Assembly: GCF_036226505.1 (NCBI RefSeq)
Contig: NZ_CP108484.1
Span: 6,882,001 to 6,946,000, forward strand
Direction of reading: 5' to 3'
Length of the DNA: 64,000 bases
Source of the DNA: Kitasatospora sp. NBC_01246
GTDB taxonomy: Bacteria > Actinomycetota > Actinomycetes > Streptomycetales > Streptomycetaceae
The notes under the pieces are model-generated. The model was not told where the DNA came from, ran no database searches, and saw only the letters and a list, made by a program, of their open reading frames with translations. Both the position numbers and the translations under genes were made by a program. Positions 31,992-39,623 of this stretch are shown piece by piece (position 1 is the stretch's first letter; each line of letters opens with the position of its first letter).

Positions 31992-33074
31992 GTGCCCAGC
32001 CACGCCCGCTCCACCGCCGATGCCGCCCCCTCCGACGCCGCACCCGCCGCGGCGGCCGGTGTCGCAGCCGACGCCCCGGACACGCTCTGGTTCACCCGCT
32101 GCCCCGTCCCCACCGCCACCGGCATCGCCGCCGACCAGGGCCGCTTGGCCCGGGAGTTCGCCGCCGACGGCATCACCGTCCGCTCGCTCCAGGACGCCCC
32201 GCCGGAGGTGGCCGCCGACCACCACTACACCCACGCCCTCACCGGCCTGTTCCGCGAAGGCGGCAACGTGCCCGCGCTCTGGGCCCGTTCGCGCGGCGAG
32301 CGGACCCGGCTGATCGGTCTCACCTGGATCGAGGAGCGTCAGGTCGTCCTGGTCCGGGCCGGCAGCGGGATCGGCTCGCCCGGGCAGCTGCGCGGGCTGC
32401 GACTGGCCGTCCCACGCCATGGGATCGGCATCGACTTCTGGCGGGCGATGGCCCTGGCCGGCCTGCACGGCGCCCTCGCCACGGCCGGACTCACCCTGGA
32501 CGAAGCCGAGTTGGTCGACGTCCCGGCCGCCCCGGGCGGTGGGCAGTGGGCCGCCGAACTGGCCGCGCTGCGCGACGGCGTGGTGGACGCGGTGTACGTC
32601 AAGGGTGCGCTGGCCGTCGAGGCGGCCCGTCGGATCGGCGCCGAGGTCGCGATCGAGCTGGACGCCGTGCCGGACCGCCGCAGCCGGGTCAACAACGGCA
32701 CACCGCGCCCGGTCACCGTCCACCAGCGGCTGCTGGACGAGCGTCCCGACCTGGTCGCCCGCTTCCTGGCCGTCCTCCTGGAGGCCGCCGACTGGGCCGC
32801 CGGGAACCCCGCCGAGGTGGCCCGGATCCTGCGGGCCGAGACCGGCGCCGGCGCCGAGGGCGTCGCCGGGGCCTACGCGGCGGGCGGTCACCGCACCCTG
32901 CACCTCGACCTCTCGCAGGAGCGCCTCGGCCTGTTGGAGCAGCAGGAGCGCTTCCTGCGCCGCCAGGGCTTCCTCGCCGCCCCCGTCGACGTCGCCGCCT
33001 GGGCGGACCCCGAGCCGCTGCGCGCCGCCCGCGCCCTGCTCGCCGCCCGCCGCGCCGCGGCCGGGCCGGCCTGA
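31992..33074 (+). CDS. DszB-like desulfinase (SsuA-fold), first gene of sulfonate operon
   Basis: A 360-residue protein with the periplasmic-binding fold of SsuA but no signal peptide, the size of DszB (2'-hydroxybiphenyl-2-sulfinate desulfinase, 365). The DszB active-site residues seem conserved: Cys37 in RCPVP (DszB Cys27), His78 in DHHYT (His60) and Arg88 in the RXGG motif REGG (Arg70), with the same 10-residue His-Arg spacing. A cytoplasmic desulfinase releasing sulfite from a sulfinate is therefore more likely than a binding protein, though the substrate need not be aromatic. GTG 31992 has AGAGGA 9 bases upstream. The ABC importer genes follow. Confidence 0.85.
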   Translation: MPSHARSTADAAPSDAAPAAAAGVAADAPDTLWFTRCPVPTATGIAADQGRLAREFAADGITVRSLQDAPPEVAADHHYTHALTGLFREGGNVPALWARSRGERTRLIGLTWIEERQVVLVRAGSGIGSPGQLRGLRLAVPRHGIGIDFWRAMALAGLHGALATAGLTLDEAELVDVPAAPGGGQWAAELAALRDGVVDAVYVKGALAVEAARRIGAEVAIELDAVPDRRSRVNNGTPRPVTVHQRLLDERPDLVARFLAVLLEAADWAAGNPAEVARILRAETGAGAEGVAGAYAAGGHRTLHLDLSQERLGLLEQQERFLRRQGFLAAPVDVAAWADPEPLRAARALLAARRAAAGPA

Positions 33075-33206
33075 GGCCGCTCACCCCACGCCGCCGCCCC
33101 ACCCGCCGCGCCGCCCTGTCCGCGTCGCTGTCCTGCCCCCGCCGCCCCCGCCGCTGTCCTGCCCTCTGCCGCGCCCGCCGGCCTGCCGATCCCCCTGGAG
33201 CTGACC

Positions 33207-34229
33207 GTGAAGACCCGCCGCCTCGCCCTCGCCGCCACCGCGTTGCTCACCACCACCGCCCTGGCCGCCTGCGGTTCGTCCGCCGGTGGCGCCAAGGCCT
33301 CCGCCGACGGGGGAGGCAGGGCCGAGGTGGTGCTGCGTCTGCCGGACCCGGGCAACAGCGGCTTCCTCGCCCTGGGCAAGAAGGACGGCTCGCTCGACCG
33401 GGCCCTCGCCGCCGTCCACGCCAAGGTCGCCTGGACGGGGAGCGCCGGCCCGTTCGCCCCCGCCGCCCAGGCGCTCTCCGCCGACCAGCTCGACGTCGCG
33501 CTGGGGTCGATCACCTCGGCCGTCGCCGCCCTGGCGCAGAAGCCAGGCTTCAAGCTGTTCGCCCAGACGGCGCCGGACGGCGTGGGCGAGGGCATCCTGG
33601 TGAAGAACGACTCGCCCATCAAGTCCGTCCAGGACCTGGCCGGCCGGAAGGTCGCGGTGAGCCAGGGCGGCACCAGCGAGTACCTGTTGCTCAAGGCCCT
33701 GGAGAAGAGCGGCGTGCCGGCCGATCGGGTCGAACGCGTCTACCTGCGCGCCGACCAGACCTCGGGCGTCTTCAACTCCGGCCAGGTGGACGCCTGGGCG
33801 ACCTGGAACACCTTCTCCACCCCGTCGATCGCCAACTCCGGCGCGCACTTCCTGGTCAACGGCAAGGAGGTCGGCTCCGACAACTACGCGGTCTGGGCGG
33901 TGCGCAACGGCTTCGCCGACAAGCACCCGGAGGTGGTCAAGGCCTTCTACGCCTACCTGCACGACGGCGGCCTGAAGGAGAAGGCGGACCCGGCGGGCTA
34001 CCTCAACGTGTTCACCGACTCCGGGCCGACCGCCGTCACCCCCGCCGAGAAGGAGATCGCGGTCGCCGTCACCCGGCAGAGCGCCACCGCCGACGTCATC
34101 ACCGAGGCCGACACCGCCCGTTTCGCCACGGTGGCGGCGTTCTTCGCCGACCAGAAGGTCACCAAGCAGCTGGTCGACGTCAAGCCGTACCTGATCGACA
34201 TCGCCACCCTCGCGGACGGTGCCAAGTGA
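33207..34229 (+). CDS. ssuA: sulfonate ABC transporter substrate-binding lipoprotein
   Basis: A 340-residue SsuA-type binding protein. The signal peptide ends in the lipobox LAAC (Cys near residue 22), so it is a membrane-anchored lipoprotein outside the cell. The mature part has LRLPDPGNSGFLALGKKDG, the binding-fold marker DLAGRKVAVSQGGTSEYLLL and WATWNTF, typical of aliphatic sulfonate/taurine receptors. GTG 33207 has GGAG upstream. Its stop overlaps the permease start (GTGA). It would deliver organosulfonates to the SsuC/SsuB pair encoded next. Confidence 0.94.
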   Translation: MKTRRLALAATALLTTTALAACGSSAGGAKASADGGGRAEVVLRLPDPGNSGFLALGKKDGSLDRALAAVHAKVAWTGSAGPFAPAAQALSADQLDVALGSITSAVAALAQKPGFKLFAQTAPDGVGEGILVKNDSPIKSVQDLAGRKVAVSQGGTSEYLLLKALEKSGVPADRVERVYLRADQTSGVFNSGQVDAWATWNTFSTPSIANSGAHFLVNGKEVGSDNYAVWAVRNGFADKHPEVVKAFYAYLHDGGLKEKADPAGYLNVFTDSGPTAVTPAEKEIAVAVTRQSATADVITEADTARFATVAAFFADQKVTKQLVDVKPYLIDIATLADGAK

Positions 34230-35149
34230 GCACCGTGACCGATGCGCCCGCCGTCACCCGGGAGGCCACCGGGGACGCCACCGTAGGCGCCACCGGGGCC
34301 GCCGCCACCGACGACGGCACCGTCGCGGCCCTCGAAGCCGGTCTGGTCGCCCCGCGCACCCGGCTGCCCGCGCCCCGGCCCCGCGCCGTCGCGCTGATCC
34401 TGCGCACCATCGGCCCGCTCGCCCTGCTCGGCGGCTGGGCGCTGGCCTCCGCCACCGGGGCGCTCACCCAGGACGTGCTCGCCTCGCCCGCCCAGGTCGC
34501 CGACGCGGTCGGCGAGCTCTGGGGCAACGGCCAGCTCACCGACGCGCTCACCGTCTCGCTCACCCGGGCCGGCCTCGGCCTGGTCTTCGGGGCCGGCGCC
34601 GGGCTGGTGCTCGGCGTCGTCACCGGGTTCTTCCGGCTGGGCGAGGAGCTGCTGGACTCCGCGGTGCAGGTCCTGCGCACGGTGCCGTTCCTCGCCCTGG
34701 TCCCGCTCTTCATGGTCTGGTTCGGCATCACCGAGACGGCGAAGATCGCCCTGATCGGGGTCGCGACCAGCTTCCCGATGTACGTCTCCACCTCCGGGGG
34801 CGTGCGCAACACCGACCGCAAGCTGATCGAGGCGATGCGCAGCTTCGGTCTCGGACGCTGGGCGATCGTCCGCACCGTGGTGTTGCCCGGTGCGCTGCCC
34901 TCGCTGCTCTCCGGGTTGCGGCTCTCGATGACGCTCAGTGTGATCGCGCTGATCGCCGCCGAGGAGATCAACTCCACCGAGGGCATCGGCTATCTGATGG
35001 CCCAGGCGCAGAACTTCTCGCGCACGGACGTCCTCGCCGTCTGCATCCTGATCTACGGGCTGCTCGGCCTCACCGCGGATGGTGTGGTCCGCCTCCTGGA
35101 GCGCTTCCTGATGCCCTGGCGCAAGGCCACCCAAGGAGCGGGCCGATGA
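34226..35149 (+). CDS. ssuC: sulfonate ABC transporter permease
   Basis: A 307-residue inner-membrane permease of the SsuC/TauC type. A disordered 55-residue Ala/Thr-rich start precedes six predicted helices. The EAA loop that docks the ATPase is seen as EAMRSFGLGRWAIVRTVVLP (about 206-225). VLRTVPFLALVPLFMVWFG is the conserved fourth helix region. It overlaps ssuA (GTGA) and ssuB (ATGA) by four bases each, so the three are translationally coupled. Confidence 0.94.
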   Translation: MSTVTDAPAVTREATGDATVGATGAAATDDGTVAALEAGLVAPRTRLPAPRPRAVALILRTIGPLALLGGWALASATGALTQDVLASPAQVADAVGELWGNGQLTDALTVSLTRAGLGLVFGAGAGLVLGVVTGFFRLGEELLDSAVQVLRTVPFLALVPLFMVWFGITETAKIALIGVATSFPMYVSTSGGVRNTDRKLIEAMRSFGLGRWAIVRTVVLPGALPSLLSGLRLSMTLSVIALIAAEEINSTEGIGYLMAQAQNFSRTDVLAVCILIYGLLGLTADGVVRLLERFLMPWRKATQGAGR

Positions 35150-35907
35150 GCACCCCGACCACCACCGCCACCACCGCGACCCCGACCACCGGCGCCGTCG
35201 TGGCCGGGGACGGCGCCCCCGCCGTCCACCTGCGCGGCCTGCGCCGGGTCTTCGGCACCCGGGCCGTCCTCGACGGGGTGGACCTGTCCATCGCCCGGGG
35301 CGAGTTCGTCGCCCTGCTCGGCGCCAGCGGAACCGGCAAGACCACCCTGCTGCGGATCCTCGGCGCCCTGGACAGGGCCGACGCCGGTACGGTGCTCGTT
35401 CCGCCGGTCCGCACGGTGGTCTTCCAGGAGCCCCGCCTGGTGCCGTCCAAGCGGGTGCTCGCCAACGTCACCGTCGGGCTGCCGCGCGGCGCCGCGACCC
35501 GGGAGACCGCCCTGCGGGCACTCGCCGAGGTCGGGCTGGAGAAGCACGCCGACGCCTGGCCGGCCACCCTCTCCGGCGGTGAGGCGCAGCGGGCGGCGCT
35601 CGCCCGGGCACTCGTCCGGGAGCCGCAACTCCTCCTCCTGGACGAGCCGTTCGCCGCCCTGGACGCCCTCACCCGGCTACGGATGCAGGACCTGGTCGGT
35701 GACCTCGTCCGCCGCCACCGCCCGGCCGTCCTGCTGGTCACCCATGACGTGGAGGAGGCCGTCCGGCTCGCCGACCGGGTCGCCGTCCTGCGGGACGGCA
35801 GGCTGGTCCGCGACGAGCGGGTCGCCGTCGAGCGCCCCCGGGACCCGGCCGACCCGGCCTTCGCCGAGCTGCGCCGCCGCCTGCTCGCCGACCTCGGCGT
35901 CCACTGA
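35146..35907 (+). CDS. ssuB: sulfonate ABC transporter ATPase
   Basis: A 253-residue ATPase of the SsuB/TauB family. Walker A is LLGASGTGKTTLLR (about 59-72), Q-loop VVFQEPRLVPSKRV, signature LSGGEAQRAALARAL, Walker B LLLLDEPFAALDALTR and switch His in LVTHDVEEAV. All motifs are intact. AAGGAG precedes the ATG, which overlaps the permease stop. The first 20 residues are Thr/Ala-rich. It powers import of the sulfonate bound by SsuA. Confidence 0.95.
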   Translation: MSTPTTTATTATPTTGAVVAGDGAPAVHLRGLRRVFGTRAVLDGVDLSIARGEFVALLGASGTGKTTLLRILGALDRADAGTVLVPPVRTVVFQEPRLVPSKRVLANVTVGLPRGAATRETALRALAEVGLEKHADAWPATLSGGEAQRAALARALVREPQLLLLDEPFAALDALTRLRMQDLVGDLVRRHRPAVLLVTHDVEEAVRLADRVAVLRDGRLVRDERVAVERPRDPADPAFAELRRRLLADLGVH

Positions 35908-35963
35908 CCCCGCGCTCCGCATTCCCCACCCCCCAAGTCCCCGCCAGTACACCGGAGATCACC

Positions 35964-36869
35964 ATGGCCATCACCCTCGGCGTCCACGCCAGCAACCCCT
36001 CGCTCTACTACCTCTCCCGGCTGGACCACCTGGCCGAGGAGCTGGCCCCGCTCGGTGAGACCGGCGTCTTCCACCACTACGCCGACGGCACCCGTACGGG
36101 CGCCCTGCTGGCCGACGGCACCATCGACTTCGGCGGCACCGGCTCCACCCCGCCGGTCACCGCCCAGGCCGCCGGCCACGACCTGGTGTACGCGGCGGTC
36201 TCCGCTCCCCGCCCCGACCACGGTGCGCTGCTGGTGCTCGCCGACGGCCCGGTGGCCTCCGTCGCCGACCTGAGGGGCGGCACCGTCGTGCTGGCCGTCG
36301 GCTCCTGGCAGACCCACCTGCTGGCCAAGGCGCTGCACGCCGAGGGCCTCTCCTACGCGACCGACATCACCCCGGTCCGCCCGGCCGCCGACGAGGACCA
36401 GGCGCAGCGGCTGCGCGACGGCGAGATCCTCGGCTGGATCGCCCAGGGCGCCGAACTAGCCGCCGCCCGCCGGAGCGGGCGGTTCCGCGAGCTGATCCGC
36501 ACCGGTGACGTCATCACCGACCGCTCGGTGTTCTTCACCCGCCGGGACTTCGCCACCGAGCGCCCCGAGGTGGTGGCGGCGATCGCGGCCGCGCTGCGCC
36601 GGGCCGATGCCTGGGTGGCCGCCCACCCGGCCGAGGCGGCCGCGATCGCCGCCGCCGACCTGGGCGGGGCGGTGGAGGACTGGGAGCAGGCGCTGACCGC
36701 CCTGCCGTGGCGGCTGGAGCCCGCCACCGCTGAGTTCGTCGCCGAGCAGCAGGAGGCCGCGGACATCTTCCACGGCGTCGGCTTCATCGACCGCGCGCTG
36801 ACCGTCGCCGACGCCCATCTGCCCGCGCTGGAGGCCCCGGTGGCCGCCGCACTCGCCAAGGCGGTCTGA
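35964..36869 (+). CDS. SsuA-like binding-fold protein without signal peptide
   Basis: A 301-residue protein with the SsuA fold: GVHASNPSLYYLSRL at the start, DGTIDFGGTGSTPPVTAQAA, DLRGGTVVLAVGSWQTHLLA and EILGWIAQG. The sequence begins directly with the first strand, so it has no export signal and should be cytoplasmic. It contains no Cys, so it is not a DszB-type desulfinase. It may carry a sulfonate to SsuD, or be a binding protein that lost its leader; both are inference. GGAG lies before the ATG. SsuD starts four bases after its stop. Confidence 0.88.
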   Translation: MAITLGVHASNPSLYYLSRLDHLAEELAPLGETGVFHHYADGTRTGALLADGTIDFGGTGSTPPVTAQAAGHDLVYAAVSAPRPDHGALLVLADGPVASVADLRGGTVVLAVGSWQTHLLAKALHAEGLSYATDITPVRPAADEDQAQRLRDGEILGWIAQGAELAAARRSGRFRELIRTGDVITDRSVFFTRRDFATERPEVVAAIAAALRRADAWVAAHPAEAAAIAAADLGGAVEDWEQALTALPWRLEPATAEFVAEQQEAADIFHGVGFIDRALTVADAHLPALEAPVAAALAKAV

Positions 36870-36873
36870 CCCG

Positions 36874-37950
36874 ATGGCCTCCGAAGTCCTCTGGTACATC
36901 ATCCCGCGCGAGGGCCACTACCCCTGGGAACCGGCCGGCCGACGCCCGGTCGACCTGCGCTACCTCCAGCAACTCGCGGGCAGCGTCGAGCGCCTGGGCT
37001 ACACCGGTGCGCTGCTGGCGACCGACCTCTACGACGTCTGGGACCTCGGCAACGCGCTGGCCGCCGCCACCACCCCCGCGTTCAAGCCGCTGCTGGCCGT
37101 CCACCCCGGGCTCATCTCGCCCACCCTGCTGGCGAAGATGGCGCTCAGCTTCGACCACCTGCACGGCGGCCGGCTCCGGTTCAACGTCGTGAACGGCTCC
37201 ACCGCGCAGCTGCGCGAGTACGGCCTGGACGTCGAGCACGACGACCGGTACCGGCTGAGTGCCGAATACTGGTCGATCGTCCGGCGCCTCACCTCCGGTG
37301 AGGTCTTCGACCACAAAGGCGAGTTCTACGACCTGAAGAACGCCGGCGCGAGCCTGCGCGAACTCGCTCCCGTCCAGCCGGGCGGCATCCCGCTCTGGTT
37401 CGGCGGCAGTTCGGCGGCCGGTATCGAGATGGCCGCCGAGCACGTGGACGTCTACCTGACCTGGGGCGAACCGCCCCAGCAGCTCCGGGAGAAGCTGGAC
37501 CTGGTCCGCGAGCGCGCCGCCGCGTACGGGCGCACCCTGCGGATCGGCCTGCGGCTGCACCTGATCGTCCGCGACACCGAGGACGAGGCCTGGGCCGCCG
37601 CCGACCGGCTGCTCGACGTCACCAGCGAGGCCACCTACGCCCGGCAGCTCGGCGGGGCGACCGGTGAGGACGGTGTCGGCTGGCAGCGCCAGTTCCGCCA
37701 GCACGGGGGCCGAGTGCCCGCGCGGGCGAGGGAGTTGGAGAGCCACCCGAACCTGTGGCCCGGGATGAGCCTGTTCCGCCCCGGCCCCGGTACGGCGGTG
37801 GTCGGTTCGACCGCCCAGGTGGTCGAGCGTCTCCAGGAGTTCGAATCGCTCGGTGTGGACACCTTCATCCTCTCCGGCAACCCGCTGCTCGAAGAGGCGC
37901 ACCGGGTCGCCGAGACGGTGCTACCCGCGCTCGGCGTGGGCCGCCGTTAG
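36874..37950 (+). CDS. ssuD: FMNH2-dependent alkanesulfonate monooxygenase
   Basis: A 358-residue luciferase-like TIM-barrel enzyme of the SsuD family. It oxidises alkanesulfonates with FMNH2 and O2 to an aldehyde and sulfite. Similarity to E. coli SsuD is clear: PVDLRYLQQLAGSVERLGYT, LFGGSS-type flavin region WFGGSSAAGIEMAAEHVDVY, LTWGEPPQQL and the active-site Arg/His in GLRLHLIVRDT; E. coli Cys54 has no equivalent. It is the last gene of the operon. No SsuE-type flavin reductase is in the window, so FMNH2 must come from elsewhere. Confidence 0.94.
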   Translation: MASEVLWYIIPREGHYPWEPAGRRPVDLRYLQQLAGSVERLGYTGALLATDLYDVWDLGNALAAATTPAFKPLLAVHPGLISPTLLAKMALSFDHLHGGRLRFNVVNGSTAQLREYGLDVEHDDRYRLSAEYWSIVRRLTSGEVFDHKGEFYDLKNAGASLRELAPVQPGGIPLWFGGSSAAGIEMAAEHVDVYLTWGEPPQQLREKLDLVRERAAAYGRTLRIGLRLHLIVRDTEDEAWAAADRLLDVTSEATYARQLGGATGEDGVGWQRQFRQHGGRVPARARELESHPNLWPGMSLFRPGPGTAVVGSTAQVVERLQEFESLGVDTFILSGNPLLEEAHRVAETVLPALGVGRR

Positions 37951-38096
37951 CGGAGGGGCGAAGGTGCCCGGCAGCACGGGGAACGGCACCGGCGAGGTCA
38001 GTGCCAGCTGTCGGGCGAAGCGCGCGAGAGTGCGCAGGAGGAGCGTCCGCACGGGGACTCCAGGGTCTCGAAGGACGTGTGCGGACGGTACAACGC

Positions 38097-38171
38097 CCGA
38101 AGTCCCGGCAGGTCACGCGGTGTCGCCCGAGGAAGCTCGGGGCGGCACTGTACGGACTGCCGGGACTTCGG
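38097..38171. terminator. long-loop inverted repeat between convergent genes
   Basis: A perfect 15-base inverted repeat (CCGAAGTCCCGGCAG at 38097-38111, complement at 38157-38171) around a 45-base loop. A second 8-base pair (GTCCGCAC at 38045, complement at 38079) lies just before. The position fits termination of ssuD and of the facing aldo/keto reductase, but the loop is long. Confidence 0.45.
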
Positions 38172-38199
38172 ACCGGCCGGATCAGGCGGCCAGGACGGC

Positions 38200-39189
38200 T
38201 CAGCGGCTGAGCGCGTCGATCTCCGCGAGGTCCTCGGCGGTCAGCGGGCCGCCGTTCAGCGCGTCGATGTTCTGGTCGAGCTGGGCGACGCTGCTCGCGC
38301 CGATGATCACCGATGCCACCCGGTCGTCGCGGAGCACCCAGGACAGCGCCAGCTGGGCGAGGGTCTGCCCGCGCCGCTCGGCGACCTTGTTCAGCGAGCG
38401 CAGCTGCTCCAGCTTCGGGCCGGTCAGCGCCTCCTTGTTCAGGAACCGCCCGACCGACATCCGCGACCCGGCGGGCACCTCACCAGAGAGGTAGCGGTCC
38501 GTCAGCAGCCCCTGGGCGAGCGGGGAGTAGGCGATCAGGCTGGTCCGGGTGTCGCCGACCGCGTCCAGCACCCCCTCCTCCACGGAGCGGTCGAGGATCG
38601 AGTAGGCGGACTGGTTCAGCAGGACCGGGGTGCCCAGCTCGCGCAGGATCGCGACGGCCTCCCGGTGCTGCTCGGCCGGGTAGTTGGAGATCCCCGCGTA
38701 CAGGGCCTTCCCCGAGCGGACGGCCGAGTCCAGCGCGCCCATCGTCTCTTCGAGCGGGGTGTCCGGGTCGTGGCGGTGCGAGTAGAAGACGTCCACGTAG
38801 TCCAGGCCCATCCGGCCCAGCGACTGGTCCAGGCTGGCCAGCAGGTACTTGCGGCTGCCGCCGTCGCCGTACGGGCCGGGCCACATGTCCCAGCCCGCCT
38901 TGCTGGCGATGAACATCTCGTCCCGGTACGGGCGGAAGTCCTGCGCGAAGAGGTAGCCGAAGTTGCGCTCGGCGCTGCCGTACGGCGGGCCGTAGTTGTT
39001 CGCCAGGTCGAAGTGGGTGACGCCCCGGTCGAAGGCGCGGCGCAGCACCGCCCGCTGCACCTCCAGCGGCTGGGCGTCACCGAAGTTGTGCCACAGGCCG
39101 AGCGAGACGGCGGGCAGCTGGACGCCACTGCGGCCGGCCCGGCGGTAGGTCATCGAGGCATAGCGGTCATCCGCGGCGAGGTACGTCAT
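38200..39189 (-). CDS. aldo/keto reductase, YghZ/Kv-beta type
   Basis: A 329-residue NADPH-dependent aldo/keto reductase close to YghZ (glyceraldehyde 3-phosphate/methylglyoxal reductase). The catalytic tetrad is visible: Asp in HFDLANNYG with its Tyr, Lys in FIASKAG and His in YSHRHDPDTPLEETM. The cofactor pocket is SLIAYSPLAQGLLTDRYL and the NADP-phosphate end is SVIIGASSVAQLDQN. ATG 39189 has CAGGA upstream; the frame continues to 39252. It is divergent from the second Cys-leader unit. Confidence 0.94.
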   Translation of the reverse strand: MTYLAADDRYASMTYRRAGRSGVQLPAVSLGLWHNFGDAQPLEVQRAVLRRAFDRGVTHFDLANNYGPPYGSAERNFGYLFAQDFRPYRDEMFIASKAGWDMWPGPYGDGGSRKYLLASLDQSLGRMGLDYVDVFYSHRHDPDTPLEETMGALDSAVRSGKALYAGISNYPAEQHREAVAILRELGTPVLLNQSAYSILDRSVEEGVLDAVGDTRTSLIAYSPLAQGLLTDRYLSGEVPAGSRMSVGRFLNKEALTGPKLEQLRSLNKVAERRGQTLAQLALSWVLRDDRVASVIIGASSVAQLDQNIDALNGGPLTAEDLAEIDALSR

Positions 39190-39228
39190 GCCGGACATCC
39201 TGCCAGGACCGTCGCCCCGATCAAGCTC

Positions 39229-39257
39229 TTGCCCCGCCCCTGACCGGTGCATATGCT
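39229..39257 (+). promoter_or_regulatory. promoter of second Cys-leader unit
   Basis: TTGCCC (39229-39234), 17 bases, TATGCT (39252-39257), 40 bases before the leader-peptide start. Good spacing and -10 box. Confidence 0.6.
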
Positions 39258-39297
39258 CGCGGTGGATCGTGTGTGTGCGAGGCGAAGGGGAGCCGGT

Positions 39298-39354
39298 ATG
39301 ACCATCTGCGCAGCTCTCCCGCGCTGTTGTCGCCCCGTCCGCGGCTCGCGCTGA
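39298..39354 (+). CDS. Cys-rich leader peptide of monooxygenase unit
   Basis: An 18-residue ORF, MTICAALPRCCRPVRGSR, with Cys at 4 and an adjacent Cys pair at 10-11. AAGGGGAG lies 7-8 bases before the ATG and a good promoter is 40 bases upstream. It precedes the luciferase-like monooxygenase by 270 bases. By analogy with other actinobacterial Cys attenuators, slow Cys decoding would allow expression of the downstream genes; not shown here. Confidence 0.7.
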   Translation: MTICAALPRCCRPVRGSR

Positions 39355-39456
39355 CGCCGCCGCCGCCCAAGCTCCTCTCCCGCCCCGCCGCCGCTCCCCT
39401 GTGAGCGCGATCGGCCCCTGGGCGCGGGGCCGCCGGGGCCCGGGTGCGCCGCGCCG

Positions 39457-39564
39457 CCGTTCCCCCCGGGATCCCCGTTCCCCCGGGATCCCCGTTCCCC
39501 CGGGATCCCCGTTCCTCCCGGATCCCCGTTTCCCTCCGGATCCCCGGACCTCCCCGGTGGATCC
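39457..39564. repeat. degenerate 17-bp tandem repeats
   Basis: About six units of CCGTTCCCCCGGGATCC; units 2 and 3 (39475-39508) are identical and the others drift. It fills most of the spacer between the leader peptide (39354) and the monooxygenase gene (39624). Confidence 0.85.
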
Positions 39565-39623
39565 CCGTCGAGCGCCGGCGCACCCCGCCGAGCGACCATC
39601 GAACGCCCCACAAGGAGACCGCC

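Noticed and set aside
31992..33074. Ordinary sulfonate-binding protein (SsuA)
   Set aside because: It lacks an export signal, and the Cys, His and RXGG residues of DszB are in place, while a proper lipoprotein SsuA is encoded next.
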